From Nocardiopsis sp. CC223A (GTDB lineage: Bacteria; Actinomycetota; Actinomycetes; Streptosporangiales; Streptosporangiaceae), in the NCBI RefSeq assembly GCF_030766825.1, contig NZ_JASFDV010000011.1, positions 1 to 64,000 of the forward strand: a DNA stretch of 64,000 nt, in the 5' to 3' direction. This document shows positions 25,161-34,093 of this stretch, piece by piece (within the stretch, counting starts at the first letter, position 1; each line of letters begins with the position of its first letter). Position numbers and translations under genes: made by a program. The notes beneath the pieces are model-generated. The model saw nothing but the letters and a program-made list of their open reading frames with translations. It ran no database searches and was not told the DNA's origin.

Positions 25161-26030
25161 ATGAGGGCTCGACGCCGGGCGGCCGACCCGGAAGCCCGGA
25201 TGCCGCTCATGGAGCACCTGCGCGAGCTGCGCAACCGCGTGGTGAAGGCGGGGATCGCGCTCGCCCTGGGGTGCGTGGTCGGTTATTTCGCCTACGACTA
25301 CGTGTGGGAGTTCCTCAAGGAGCCCTACTGCTCGCTGCCGGAGTCGAAGGTCGCGGCGCAGGACGGCTGCTCCCTCATCGTCACCGGCCCCTTCGACGCG
25401 TTCTTCGTCGCGTTCAAGGTGTGGCTGTTCGTCGGCGCGATCGCCTCGGCGCCCTTCTGGCTGTACCAGCTGTGGGCGTTCGTCGCCCCGGCGCTGCACA
25501 CCCGGGAGAAGCGCTACGCCTACGTCTTCGCCCCGCTGGCCGCGGTGCTGTTCCTCGCGGGTGCCACGCTGGCGTACTTCATCACGTCCTACGCGCTGGA
25601 GGTGCTGTTCAGCTTCCTGCCCGACGACGCCGAGCCCTTCCTCACCATCGGCGAGTACCTGAGCTACATGCTCATCATGATGACCATGTTCGGCCTGGGC
25701 TTCGTACTGCCGCTGCTGGTGGCCCTGCTGAACATCATCGGCATCCTGCCGCACGCCGCCATCGCCAAGTGGCGCCGGGTCATCATCTTCTCCGCGGTCG
25801 TCCTGGCCGCCGTCGTCACCCCGGCCGAGCCGATCTCCATGCTGGCCCTGGCGGTCCCGCTGGTGCTGCTGTTCGAGATCGCCGAGCTGTTCGCGTTCCT
25901 CAACGACCGCCGCAGGAAGCGGCACGACCCCTACGGCGACCTGTCCGACGACGAGGCCTCCGAACTGGACGAGACCCCCTCCTCCCTGGACGATCCGGAC
26001 CTGGAGGAGGAAGCGGGCAAGCGCTCCTGA
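25161..26030 (+). CDS. tatC: TatC, twin-arginine translocase receptor subunit
   Basis: 289 aa from the ATG at 25161, with six predicted membrane helices. Family motifs are M-P-L-M-E-H-L-R-E-L-R-N-R near the N-terminus, the F-W-L-Y-Q-L-W-A-F-V-A-P-A-L-H-T-R-E-K-R first loop, and the F-G-L-G-F-V-L-P-L segment with A-V-V-T-P-A-E-P-I-S-M. The acidic C-terminal tail (S-D-D-E-A-S-E-L-D-E-T) is longer than in E. coli TatC. It binds RR signal peptides and recruits TatA. The pafBC-tatA-tatC-helY order matches other actinobacteria. Confidence 0.96.
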   Translation: MRARRRAADPEARMPLMEHLRELRNRVVKAGIALALGCVVGYFAYDYVWEFLKEPYCSLPESKVAAQDGCSLIVTGPFDAFFVAFKVWLFVGAIASAPFWLYQLWAFVAPALHTREKRYAYVFAPLAAVLFLAGATLAYFITSYALEVLFSFLPDDAEPFLTIGEYLSYMLIMMTMFGLGFVLPLLVALLNIIGILPHAAIAKWRRVIIFSAVVLAAVVTPAEPISMLALAVPLVLLFEIAELFAFLNDRRRKRHDPYGDLSDDEASELDETPSSLDDPDLEEEAGKRS

Positions 26031-26138
26031 GCGCCTCCCGTACACGCTAGGGTCGGCGTCGGGGGTCGTCGGGCCCCCGGCGCCGACCGCTTTCTCCGCC
26101 CCCGGGCGGCGTCCCCGGCAGTATGAAGAGGACATCCG

Positions 26139-26567
26139 ATGAGCGAGCAGACACAGACCGGGCGGGAGCTCCCGCCCGAGGCCATGGGCAACGAGAAGTG
26201 GCACGACACCACCGACGCGGTGTGGATGCGCTCCTCCCTGTCCGACCCCGAATCGGCGGCGATCGTGGAGGTCGCCACCTTCGACGACGGCTTCCGCGCG
26301 GTCCGCGACGGCAAGTCCCCCGAGAAGGGCACCCTGTTCTTCACCCCCGCGGAGTGGGAGGCGTTCGTCCTGGGGGCCCGGGACGGCGAGTTCGACATCC
26401 CCGAGGAGTACCTCACCGAGGAGGAGGCCAGGATCCAGCGCGGCGAGGTGGACGTCGAGGTCGGATGGGTCCCCTCCCCGCTGAACAGCCCCAAGGCGAT
26501 GGAGGAGTACCATCGCCGTCAGCGTGAGGAAGCCGCCGCGGCCGCACGGGAGACCGACGCCTCCTGA
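26139..26567 (+). CDS. DUF397-domain protein
   Basis: A 142-residue soluble protein whose middle carries the DUF397 pattern: W-M-R-S-S-L-S-D, V-E-V-A-x-F-D-D-G-F-R-A-V-R-D-G-K-S-P, then L-F-F-T-P-A-E-W-E-A-F. Many DUF397 proteins pair with XRE-type regulators in streptomycete development, but no such regulator is adjacent here. It sits between tatC and the lipid kinase, with 108 and 88 bp spacers and GAAGAGGAC before its ATG. Function unknown. Confidence 0.7.
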   Translation: MSEQTQTGRELPPEAMGNEKWHDTTDAVWMRSSLSDPESAAIVEVATFDDGFRAVRDGKSPEKGTLFFTPAEWEAFVLGARDGEFDIPEEYLTEEEARIQRGEVDVEVGWVPSPLNSPKAMEEYHRRQREEAAAAARETDAS

Positions 26568-26655
26568 GCCGTCCGCGCACACCCGGGCGCGAGGGTGTGC
26601 GGCGTCCCCGCGCCGTCCGTACACCCTCCCCGCCCCCGGGTAGCGAAGGACCCCC

Positions 26656-27555
26656 ATGCCGTCCCCTCACATCGCCCTGCTGGTCAACCCCAAGTCGGGC
26701 CGACGCCGCGCCGCCGTCACCGCCGTCCGCCTCAAGGAGGCGCTGCGGGAGGCCGGGGCGCACGTCCACGTCTACAGCGGCGGGTCGGCCGCCGACAGCC
26801 GACGCCTGGCCCGCCTGGCCGCCGCCGACGCCCCGCACGCCCTGGTCGCCGTGGGCGGTGACGGGCTGGTCCACCAGGCCCTACAGGGGCTGGTCGGCAC
26901 CGGGGTCCCCCTGGCCGTGGTGCCCGCCGGGACCGGCAACGACATCGCCCGCGCCTTCGGCCGCCCGCGCGGGTCGATGCGCGACGTGGCCGCCGCCGTC
27001 CTGCGCGGGCGCACCCGCTCGGTCGACTGCGTGCGGGTGGAGCTGGCCGACGGGACCCGCCGCCACTTCCTCAGCGTGCTGGCCTGCGGGTTCGACGCCC
27101 GCGTCAACGAACGTGTCAACGGGTTCCGGTTCAGGGCCGGCCGGGCCGGATACCTCGCGGGCGTCATCGCCGAACTCGGGTCCTTCAAGGCCGTCCGCTA
27201 CGAGATCGACGTGGACGGCCGGGTCATCGACGAGCCCGGCATGCTCGTCGCCGTGGGCAACACCACCTCCTACGGCGGCGGCATGAAGGTGTGCGCCGCC
27301 GCCGAACCCGACGACGGCCTCATCGACGTGGTCTTCGGCCGCGAGACGCCGACGGCCCGCTTCCTGCGGCTGTTCCCGCTGGTCTTCACCGGCGGCCACC
27401 TCGCCCGGCCCGAGATCATCGCCGAACGCGGGCGCACCGTCACCATCCGGGCCGAGGGCGTGCCCGTCTACGCCGACGGGGAACGCCTGGGGGTGCCGCC
27501 GCTGGTGTGCGAGGTGGTGCCGAAGTCGGTCGAGATGTTGGAGCTGACCTCATAG
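26656..27555 (+). CDS. Diacylglycerol kinase-family lipid kinase
   Basis: A 299-residue YegS/DgkB-type lipid kinase. The N-terminal ATP-binding domain shows L-L-V-N-P-K-S-G-R-R, V-A-V-G-G-D-G (the diagnostic G-G-D-G at about residues 77-80) and V-P-A-G-T-G-N-D-I-A-R. The C-terminal beta-sandwich has V-A-V-G-N-T-T-S-Y-G-G-G-M and D-G-L-I-D-V-V-F. It phosphorylates diacylglycerol or a related lipid and thereby recycles membrane lipids. A lipid kinase next to tatC and helY is usual in actinobacteria. Its stop codon lies 12 bp before the helY ATG, suggesting co-transcription. Confidence 0.92.
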   Translation: MPSPHIALLVNPKSGRRRAAVTAVRLKEALREAGAHVHVYSGGSAADSRRLARLAAADAPHALVAVGGDGLVHQALQGLVGTGVPLAVVPAGTGNDIARAFGRPRGSMRDVAAAVLRGRTRSVDCVRVELADGTRRHFLSVLACGFDARVNERVNGFRFRAGRAGYLAGVIAELGSFKAVRYEIDVDGRVIDEPGMLVAVGNTTSYGGGMKVCAAAEPDDGLIDVVFGRETPTARFLRLFPLVFTGGHLARPEIIAERGRTVTIRAEGVPVYADGERLGVPPLVCEVVPKSVEMLELTS

Positions 27556-27567
27556 GCTGTGAGCCAT

Positions 27568-30444
27568 ATGAGTAGTCACGCTGAGCGGTACGCCGCCTTC
27601 CGTCGGCGCCAGGGCGCCTCCAGCCCCGCCATCGAGGCGTTCCAGGGGCTGTACGGGTTCGAGTTCGACCCCTTCCAGATCCGGGCCTGCAAAGCCCTGG
27701 AGAACGGCCACGGGGTCCTGGTGGCCGCCCCCACCGGCTCGGGCAAGACGGTGGTCGGCGAGTTCGCCGTCCACCAGGCCCTGGCCGAGGGCACCAAGTG
27801 CTTCTACACCACGCCCATCAAGGCGCTGTCCAACCAGAAGTTCAACGACCTGGTCGCGCGCTACGGCGCCGACCGGGTCGGGCTGCTGACCGGTGACAAC
27901 AGCGTCAACGGCGACGCCCCGGTGGTCGTGATGACCACCGAGGTGCTGCGCAACATGCTCTACGAGGGCTCGGCCACCCTCGGCGGCCTGGCGTACGTGG
28001 TGATGGACGAGGTCCACTACCTCGCCGACCGGTTCCGCGGCGCGGTCTGGGAGGAGGTGATCATCCACCTGCCCGAGTCGGTGCGCATGGTCGCCCTGTC
28101 CGCCACCGTGTCCAACGCCGAGGAGTTCGGCGAGTGGCTCCAGCAGGTGCGCGGCGACACCACCGTCATCGTGGACGAGAAGCGGCCCGTCCCGCTGTGG
28201 CAGCACGTCATGGTGGGCGAGCGCATCCACGACCTGTTCGTGGACCTGGACGCGGCGCAGGAGACCGGCGGCGGGGACCGCGAGGACTCCGAGGACGGCG
28301 ACGGGGAGCGCGGTCGCGACCGCGGCCGGGACCGCAGGGGCGGCCGGAAGCGCAAACGCGACCGCGGCTGGCAGCCCCGCGAGATCCACGTGGGCGGGCA
28401 GACGCTGCGGATCAACCCGCGGCTGTCGCGCATCGCCGAGGAGGACTCCCGGCTGACCCAGCTGGCCCACCGCAAGCGGCACCCGCAGTCGCGCTCACGC
28501 GGCAAGATGCGCCCGCGCAGCCGGTTCGCGCCGCCCTCGCGCCCGGCGATCATCGAGGAACTCGACGACCTGGGGCTGCTGCCGGCCATCACGTTCATCT
28601 TCAGCCGGGCCGGGTGCGACGACGCCGTCCGCCAGTGCCTGTCCTCGGGGCTGGTCCTGACCACCCCCGAGGAGGCCGAGGCCATCCGCGAGTACGCCCA
28701 GGCCCGCTGCGCCGACATCCCCGGCGCCGACCTGGCCGTCCTGGGGTTCGACCAGTGGCTGCGCGCCCTGGAGTGCGGGATCGCCGCCCACCACGCCGGG
28801 ATGCTGCCGACGTTCAAGGAGATCGTCGAGCACCTGTTCTCGCGCGGGCTCATCCGCGCCGTGTTCGCCACCGAGACCCTGGCGCTGGGCATCAACATGC
28901 CCGCCCGCACCGTGGTCATCGAGAAGATCGACAAGTGGAACGGCGAGGCCCACGTCCAGCTCACCCCCGGCGAGTACACGCAGCTCACCGGGCGGGCCGG
29001 GCGGCGCGGCATCGACGTGGAGGGGCACGCGGTCGTCGTCTGGCAGGCGGGCAGCGACCCCGAGACCATCGCCGGGCTGGCGGGCACCCGCACCTACCCG
29101 CTCAACTCCAGCTTCCAGCCCTCCTACAACATGGCCGTCAACCTCGTCGGCCAGGTGGGGCGGCGGCGCAGCCGCACGATGCTGGAGGAGTCCTTCGCCC
29201 AGTTCCAGGCCGACCGCGCGGTGGTGGGCCTGGTCAAGCAGCTGCGCAAGCACGAGGAGGCGCTGGCGGGGTACGCCGCGTCCGCCGAGTGCCACCTGGG
29301 CGACTTCATGGAGTACGCCCGGCTGCGTCGGGAGCTGAGCGACCGCGAGGCGATGCTGTCCAAGAACCGGTCGGCGCGGCGGCGGGAGGAGGCGCTGGAG
29401 AGCCTGGAGAAGCTCCGCCCCGGCGACATCATCCGCATCCCCGCGGGCCGCCACACCGGGCACGCCGTCGTGCTGGACCCGGGGCTGCGCCACGACCTGC
29501 CCGCGCCGCTGGTGCTCACCGTGGACAAGCAGGTCAAGCGGATCAACGCGGTGGACTTCCCGGTCCCGGTGCACGCGTCGGGGCGGATGCGCATCCCCAA
29601 GTCGTTCTCGGCCAAGTCGCCGCGCTCGCGCCAGGACCTGGCCTCCACGCTGCGCAACAAGCTCAGGGAGCAGGGCACCGAGCCCGTCTACGAGCGGGGG
29701 TCGCGCAACGCGGGGGAGGACTCCGAGGTGCTGCGGCTGCGCGCCGAGCTGCGCGAGCACCCCTGCCACGGCTGCGCCGAACGCGAGGACCACGCCCGCT
29801 GGGCGGAGCGCTATCACCGCCTGGAGCGCGAGACCGAGTCCCTGCGCCGCCGGGTGGAGGGCCGCTCCCACGTCATCGCCCGCACCTTCGACCGCGTGTG
29901 CGGGGTGTTGGAGGACCTGGGGTACCTGGACGGCGACGACGTCTCCGACGACGGGGCGCGCCTGGCCAAGGTGTACTCGGAGCTGGACCTGCTGGTCGCC
30001 GAGTGCCTGCGCCGGGGGCTGTGGAAGGACCTCACCCCGGTGGAGCTGGCGGCCTGCGCGGCGTCCCTGGTGTACGAGGCCCGCCGCAACGAGGAGGCCT
30101 ACCCGCGCCTGCCCGGCGGCCGGGTGGACGACACCCTGGCCGAGATGGTGCGGCTGTGGGGTGAGCTGAACGAGGTGGAGGCCCGCCACCGGGTGAGCTT
30201 CCTGCGCCGCCCCGACCTGGGGTTCGTGTGGACGGCCCACCAGTGGGCGCGCGGCGACCGGCTGGACGCGATCCTGCGCCGGTCCGACATGACCGCGGGC
30301 GACTTCGTGCGCACCGCCAAGATGCTGGTGGACATGCTCGGCCAGATCGCCGGGGCCACCGGTGACCAGAACGTGCGCTCCACCGCCCGCAAGGCCTCCG
30401 ACCTGGTCCGCCGCGGGGTGGTCGCCTACTCCTCGCTCACGTAG
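27568..30444 (+). CDS. helY: HelY, Ski2/Mtr4-like superfamily 2 helicase
   Basis: A 958-aa DExH helicase, with the start taken at the ATG at 27568; a GTG at 27559 adds three residues. Walker A APTGSGKT spans residues 54-61, and motif II DEVH 147-150. L-S-A-T is motif III. Motif VI is T-Q-L-T-G-R-A-G-R-R-G. The Mtr4/Ski2-type C-terminal winged-helix and DSHCT domain ends the protein (F-V-R-T-A-K-M-L-V-D-M-L-G-Q-I). A charged low-complexity insert at about residues 233-270 (G-D-R-E-D-S-E-D-G-D-G-E-R-G-R-D-R-G-R) is disordered. It likely unwinds structured RNA for turnover. It forms a unit with the kinase upstream. Confidence 0.93.
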   Translation: MSSHAERYAAFRRRQGASSPAIEAFQGLYGFEFDPFQIRACKALENGHGVLVAAPTGSGKTVVGEFAVHQALAEGTKCFYTTPIKALSNQKFNDLVARYGADRVGLLTGDNSVNGDAPVVVMTTEVLRNMLYEGSATLGGLAYVVMDEVHYLADRFRGAVWEEVIIHLPESVRMVALSATVSNAEEFGEWLQQVRGDTTVIVDEKRPVPLWQHVMVGERIHDLFVDLDAAQETGGGDREDSEDGDGERGRDRGRDRRGGRKRKRDRGWQPREIHVGGQTLRINPRLSRIAEEDSRLTQLAHRKRHPQSRSRGKMRPRSRFAPPSRPAIIEELDDLGLLPAITFIFSRAGCDDAVRQCLSSGLVLTTPEEAEAIREYAQARCADIPGADLAVLGFDQWLRALECGIAAHHAGMLPTFKEIVEHLFSRGLIRAVFATETLALGINMPARTVVIEKIDKWNGEAHVQLTPGEYTQLTGRAGRRGIDVEGHAVVVWQAGSDPETIAGLAGTRTYPLNSSFQPSYNMAVNLVGQVGRRRSRTMLEESFAQFQADRAVVGLVKQLRKHEEALAGYAASAECHLGDFMEYARLRRELSDREAMLSKNRSARRREEALESLEKLRPGDIIRIPAGRHTGHAVVLDPGLRHDLPAPLVLTVDKQVKRINAVDFPVPVHASGRMRIPKSFSAKSPRSRQDLASTLRNKLREQGTEPVYERGSRNAGEDSEVLRLRAELREHPCHGCAEREDHARWAERYHRLERETESLRRRVEGRSHVIARTFDRVCGVLEDLGYLDGDDVSDDGARLAKVYSELDLLVAECLRRGLWKDLTPVELAACAASLVYEARRNEEAYPRLPGGRVDDTLAEMVRLWGELNEVEARHRVSFLRRPDLGFVWTAHQWARGDRLDAILRRSDMTAGDFVRTAKMLVDMLGQIAGATGDQNVRSTARKASDLVRRGVVAYSSLT

Positions 30445-30469
30445 GGGCGCTCTCTCGGCCCCGCTCCGC

Positions 30470-30593
30470 GATGGTGTCCCGCCGAGTGGTGTGACTTCGT
30501 TCGACTCCAGGGCCACAGAGGTGACGGCGCGCTGGTCGGCGATGCGTTCTTGTCCGAACAACCGTTGTTCTCACACCGCTCCACGGGACATGA
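30470..30593. mobile_element. MITE-like element, copy A
   Basis: A 124-bp non-coding element whose ends are imperfect inverted repeats. The inner blocks TGTCCCG and GGTGTGA are shared by both ends, with ~17 of 21 terminal positions matching. It is flanked by 10-bp direct repeats, CCCGCTCCGC (30460-30469 and 30594-30603), consistent with a target-site duplication. Copy B at 40774-40899, in inverse orientation, aligns with ~16 differences over ~120 bases. It lies between the convergent helY and lacI genes and could also act as a terminator. No transposase of the family is in the window. Confidence 0.75.
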
Positions 30594-30606
30594 CCCGCTC
30601 CGCCGC

Positions 30607-31674
30607 TCAGCGGCGGGGCGGGGGGATCTCGCCGGAGCCGCGGGCGACCAGGGAGGTGGGCACCCGCTCCTCGCGGGGCGGGGAGGCGTCGCCCGCGATG
30701 CGCTCGAACAGGCGGCTCACCGCGAGCGCCCCGATGCTCATCACGTCCTGGGCGACCACCGTCACCCGGGGCATCAGCAGGTCGGCCATCGGGAAGTCGT
30801 CGAACCCCACCACCGCGACCTCCCGGTGCAGGCCACGGGCCTGGAGGGCCTGGATGGCGCCGATCGTCACCAGGTTCTGCGCGGTGAACAGGGCCGTGGG
30901 CGGGTCGTCGGAGTCCAGCATCGCGCCCACCGCCCTGGCCGCGCTCTGCGGGTCGGGCAGGTCCCAGACCACACGGCCGGGCCGTTCGGGCAGGCCCCGC
31001 TCGGCCAGTGCCGCCCGGTACCCGGCCAGCCGCTCGACCGCGGTGCTGATCCGGTGCTCGTCGCCCAGGAACGCGATCTCGGTGTGCCCGTGGTCGGCCA
31101 GGTGCAGCACCGCCTCCCGCGCCCCCTCGGCGTTGGTGGCCAGCACCGCGTCGGCGGCCAGGCCGCGCGGGGGCCGGTCGGCGAACACCACCGGTGTCCC
31201 GTTGCGGATCTCCCGGTGCAGGTACCCGTGGTCCAGGCCGGCCGGGACCAGCACGATGCCGTCCACCCGGTGCAGGGTGGCCGCGCGCACCAGCTCCATC
31301 TCCCGCTGCGGGTCCTCGTCCAGGCTGCCCGCCAGCACCAGCGTCCCGTGTTCGCGGGCCGCGTCCTCCACGGCCCGGCTCAGCGTGGCCGAGAACGGGT
31401 TGGCGACGTCCTCCAGCAGTAGGGCGATCTGGCGGGTGGCCCCGTCGGTGCGGCGCAGGCTGCTGGCCGCCAGGTTGGGCTGGAAGTCCAGCTGGACGAT
31501 GGCGCGGGTGACGCGGTCGCGCAGCTCCTCGGAGACCGAGGGCACGCCGTTGATGACGCGCGAGACGGTCTTGATGCTCACCCCGGACAGGGCGGCGACG
31601 TCGCGCATGGTGGCCCTGCGCACCGGTTCGGAGGCGGCCCCGGGGCCCTCGCTGTGATTCACCGACACCCGCAT
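30607..31674 (-). CDS. LacI-family repressor of the levan locus
   Basis: A 355-aa regulator. The N-terminal helix-turn-helix and hinge (residues ~22-75) read T-M-R-D-V-A-A-L-S-G-V-S-I-K-T-V-S-R-V-I-N-G. The periplasmic-binding-protein-like sensor domain has the usual G-I-V-L-V-P-A, H-I-A-F-L-G and V-G-F-D-D-F-P-M-A-D segments. It is downstream of and parallel to the levanase gene (80 bp apart), and the divergent ABC importer lies beyond that. It probably represses both by binding the CAACGTTG palindrome in the promoter region and is released by fructose or a fructo-oligosaccharide. Confidence 0.9.
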   Translation of the reverse strand: MRVSVNHSEGPGAASEPVRRATMRDVAALSGVSIKTVSRVINGVPSVSEELRDRVTRAIVQLDFQPNLAASSLRRTDGATRQIALLLEDVANPFSATLSRAVEDAAREHGTLVLAGSLDEDPQREMELVRAATLHRVDGIVLVPAGLDHGYLHREIRNGTPVVFADRPPRGLAADAVLATNAEGAREAVLHLADHGHTEIAFLGDEHRISTAVERLAGYRAALAERGLPERPGRVVWDLPDPQSAARAVGAMLDSDDPPTALFTAQNLVTIGAIQALQARGLHREVAVVGFDDFPMADLLMPRVTVVAQDVMSIGALAVSRLFERIAGDASPPREERVPTSLVARGSGEIPPPRR

Positions 31675-31754
31675 CTTCTTCTCCGTCGACGACAGGACCG
31701 CCCCGGGCGTGGTCCGACGCCCGGGACGGTCTCATTGTTCACCATGGTCCCGGG

Positions 31755-33836
31755 TCAGTGACCGGAGCCGTCCGGTACCAGCGGGCGGACGGTCACGTCC
31801 TCCGCGATCCCGTGGCCGCCCAGGGCGTACAGGGACAGCCCCGTGTGGGCGGGGTCGGGGAAGACGAGCTCGGTGAAGGCGACCAGGCCGTCGGCGGCGT
31901 ACACCTCGACCGAGGAGGTGTCCACGACCACGCGCAGGCGCACCGCGCCGTCGGTCAGGGGCAGGCGGGCGGCGCTGCGGCTGGGGAAGGCGTGGTGGAA
32001 CCCGGTGTTCCCGCTGTTCGTGCGGTCCACGAACAACTCCTCCGTGCGGGTGTCGTAGCCGACGACCGCCGCCTGCCCGCCGCCCTCGTGCACCCGCAGA
32101 CCGAACTCCTGTGCCCGGTCCGGGCGCAGGGTGGCCTCCACCTGGTAGGCCCGGCCCTGGCCGACGGAGGGCAGCGCGTACCCCTGGTGGGGTGTGACCG
32201 GGATGCGGGGCCGGTCCAGGACGGGGTCGCCGTACACCTCGGTGAGCCGGTCGACCGGGTTCTGGAACAGGCGCGGCCGGCCGTCGACCGTGCGCAGCTC
32301 CAGCCGCCGGGGCAGCGTCATCGCCCCGCGCCAGGGCGCGGTGGGGGTGGCCTCGGCGTACTGCCAGTTGTTCATCCACGCCATGGTGATCCGCTCCCCG
32401 CCGGGGGCGTCGTTGAAGGACACCGCCGCGTAGTGGTCGCGGCCGTGGTCGAGCCAGTCGTAGGCGGCCAGGCCCGGCTGCGGGTGGTCGGACTGCACGA
32501 TGTGGTCGACCAGCACGTGGCCCCACTGCCCGGTGGCGTCGTCGTCGATCCGGATGCGCGCGGTGCGCCCGGCGAACTCGGAGACGTCCCAGGCCACCCA
32601 GTCCAGGTGCTCGGTGTTCCGCCCGGTGGCGGTGCGCACCACCTCGCCGTCCACGAGCAGGTCGACCGAGGCGTGGCCGCCGTCCCCGGTGTCGGGGTGG
32701 TGCCCGCCGCCGACCTTGAGGTTGATGTGGTCGCGCCCGACGGTGAACTCCGGCGAGGTGGCGTGGCCGCGCGGCCCGTCGCCGCCCAGGTAGGTGTTGA
32801 CCAGGCCGTCGCCGACCCGTCCCAGCACCTGCTGCTGGTGGGGCAGGGTGCCGCCGGCCGGGGCGTCCCCGAAGGGCCCCGGGCCGCCGGTGCCGTCGAG
32901 GTCGTCGACCACATCCCAGTCGCCGTAGCCGTTCTCGAAGTCGGCGATGAGGTCGCCCGGGGGCGGGCCGGGGTCCACGAGGTGGTCGGGGGTGAACGTG
33001 ATGCCGTCGAAGTCGCCGACGAAGTACTGGGCGCCCGAGCCGCCGGTGATCGCGCCCGGGCTGAGGTTGACGATCAGTACCCAGCGGGTGTCGTCGGGGT
33101 CGCCGTCGACGGGCAGTTCGAACAGGTCGGGGACCTCCCAGATGCCGTCGGCGGCGTGGGCGGGCCCGAAGTCGCTGAGGAACTCCCAGTCGCGCAGGTT
33201 CTCGGAGCGGTAGAAGTGCACGGTGTACTCGGTGGCCACGACCGCGGCCATCACCCAGTACCCGCCCTCCTCGTACCGGAACACCTTGGGGTCGCGGAAG
33301 TCGGAGCGGCCGATGTCCAGGACCGGGTTGCCCGCGTGGCGCTCCCAGGTGTACCCGCCGTCGAGGCTGTAGGCCAGGGACTGGGCCTGGACGCCGGGCC
33401 GTTCGGAGGCGGGGGTGTAGGCGCTGGTGTAGGCGGCGACCAGCGGCGGGTTCTCCGGGGTGCCCAGGCCGCTGGTGTTGTGCTCGTCGTACACGATGCT
33501 CCCGGAGAACACGTGCTCCTGCTCGGTGAACCGGATCGCGACCGGCTGTTCCGTCCAGTGGACGAGGTCGGGGCTGGTGGCGTGCCCCCAGGACATGTTG
33601 CCCCAGCGGTCGCCCTCGGGGTTGTACTGGAAGTACAGGTGGTACAGGCCGTCGTGGTGGATGAGCCCGTTGGGGTCGTTCATCCAGTTCCGGTCGGGGG
33701 AGAAGTGGATCACGGGCCGGTGCGGGTGGTCCGCGGTCGCGGCCGCGGTCGGCTGCACGGCTCCGGTGAGGGTCAGGGCCGCGGTGACGGCCAGTGCGTT
33801 GGGCACCGCCAGGGTGGCGCGCGGGCGTCGGTGCAC
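31755..33836 (-). CDS. Secreted GH32 levanase/fructanase with inserted domain
   Basis: A 693-residue exported glycosidase with a signal peptide (1-~32). The GH32 beta-propeller has nucleophile Asp54 (W-M-N-D-P-N-G), the R-D-P transition-state Asp182, and acid/base Glu234 (W-E-V-P-D). A C-terminal beta-sandwich spans about 515-690. An unusual insert of ~160 residues (about 295-455) splits the propeller; it begins A-D-F-E-N-G-Y-G-D-W and reads like a carbohydrate-binding jelly-roll module. The enzyme should release fructose from levan or inulin outside the cell for the adjacent importer. Cleavage site and linkage preference cannot be settled from sequence. Confidence 0.92.
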   Translation of the reverse strand: MHRRPRATLAVPNALAVTAALTLTGAVQPTAAATADHPHRPVIHFSPDRNWMNDPNGLIHHDGLYHLYFQYNPEGDRWGNMSWGHATSPDLVHWTEQPVAIRFTEQEHVFSGSIVYDEHNTSGLGTPENPPLVAAYTSAYTPASERPGVQAQSLAYSLDGGYTWERHAGNPVLDIGRSDFRDPKVFRYEEGGYWVMAAVVATEYTVHFYRSENLRDWEFLSDFGPAHAADGIWEVPDLFELPVDGDPDDTRWVLIVNLSPGAITGGSGAQYFVGDFDGITFTPDHLVDPGPPPGDLIADFENGYGDWDVVDDLDGTGGPGPFGDAPAGGTLPHQQQVLGRVGDGLVNTYLGGDGPRGHATSPEFTVGRDHINLKVGGGHHPDTGDGGHASVDLLVDGEVVRTATGRNTEHLDWVAWDVSEFAGRTARIRIDDDATGQWGHVLVDHIVQSDHPQPGLAAYDWLDHGRDHYAAVSFNDAPGGERITMAWMNNWQYAEATPTAPWRGAMTLPRRLELRTVDGRPRLFQNPVDRLTEVYGDPVLDRPRIPVTPHQGYALPSVGQGRAYQVEATLRPDRAQEFGLRVHEGGGQAAVVGYDTRTEELFVDRTNSGNTGFHHAFPSRSAARLPLTDGAVRLRVVVDTSSVEVYAADGLVAFTELVFPDPAHTGLSLYALGGHGIAEDVTVRPLVPDGSGH

Positions 33837-33898
33837 GGGGCTCTCCGTTCTCGCCCGTCGCGGGGGGTGGTGGGCGGCGACGAGCGGTGACGTGGCTC

Positions 33899-33927
33899 AC
33901 CTTGCCCGTCTGAGTCAACGTTGTCAA
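33899..33927 (-). promoter_or_regulatory. Levanase promoter overlapped by a LacI operator
   Basis: Read on the minus strand, TTGACA (33927-33922) and CAAGGT (33904-33899) are separated by 17 bp. The LacI-type palindrome CAACGTTG (33916-33923) overlaps the -35 box, the classic repression geometry. The ABC operon starts in the opposite direction at 34094, so one operator could serve both. Confidence 0.6.
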
Positions 33928-34093
33928 CGGTGGATCGGAAGCCTTTTCGGGCCTCTGAACTCAAGCGATAAAGGGTATTGACACGGTGGCGCAGTCTCGC
34001 GGAAACTTTCGGGACATCGTTGTCTCGGGTGGCCTCGATCACGTTCACCCGAGCCGTCCCGCCCCCACGGAACGCCTCAGAGGAGAGACCCCC

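Noticed and set aside
26139-26567. DUF397 protein as part of an XRE/DUF397 regulatory pair
   Set aside because: No XRE-type regulator lies next to it, so the pair cannot be shown.
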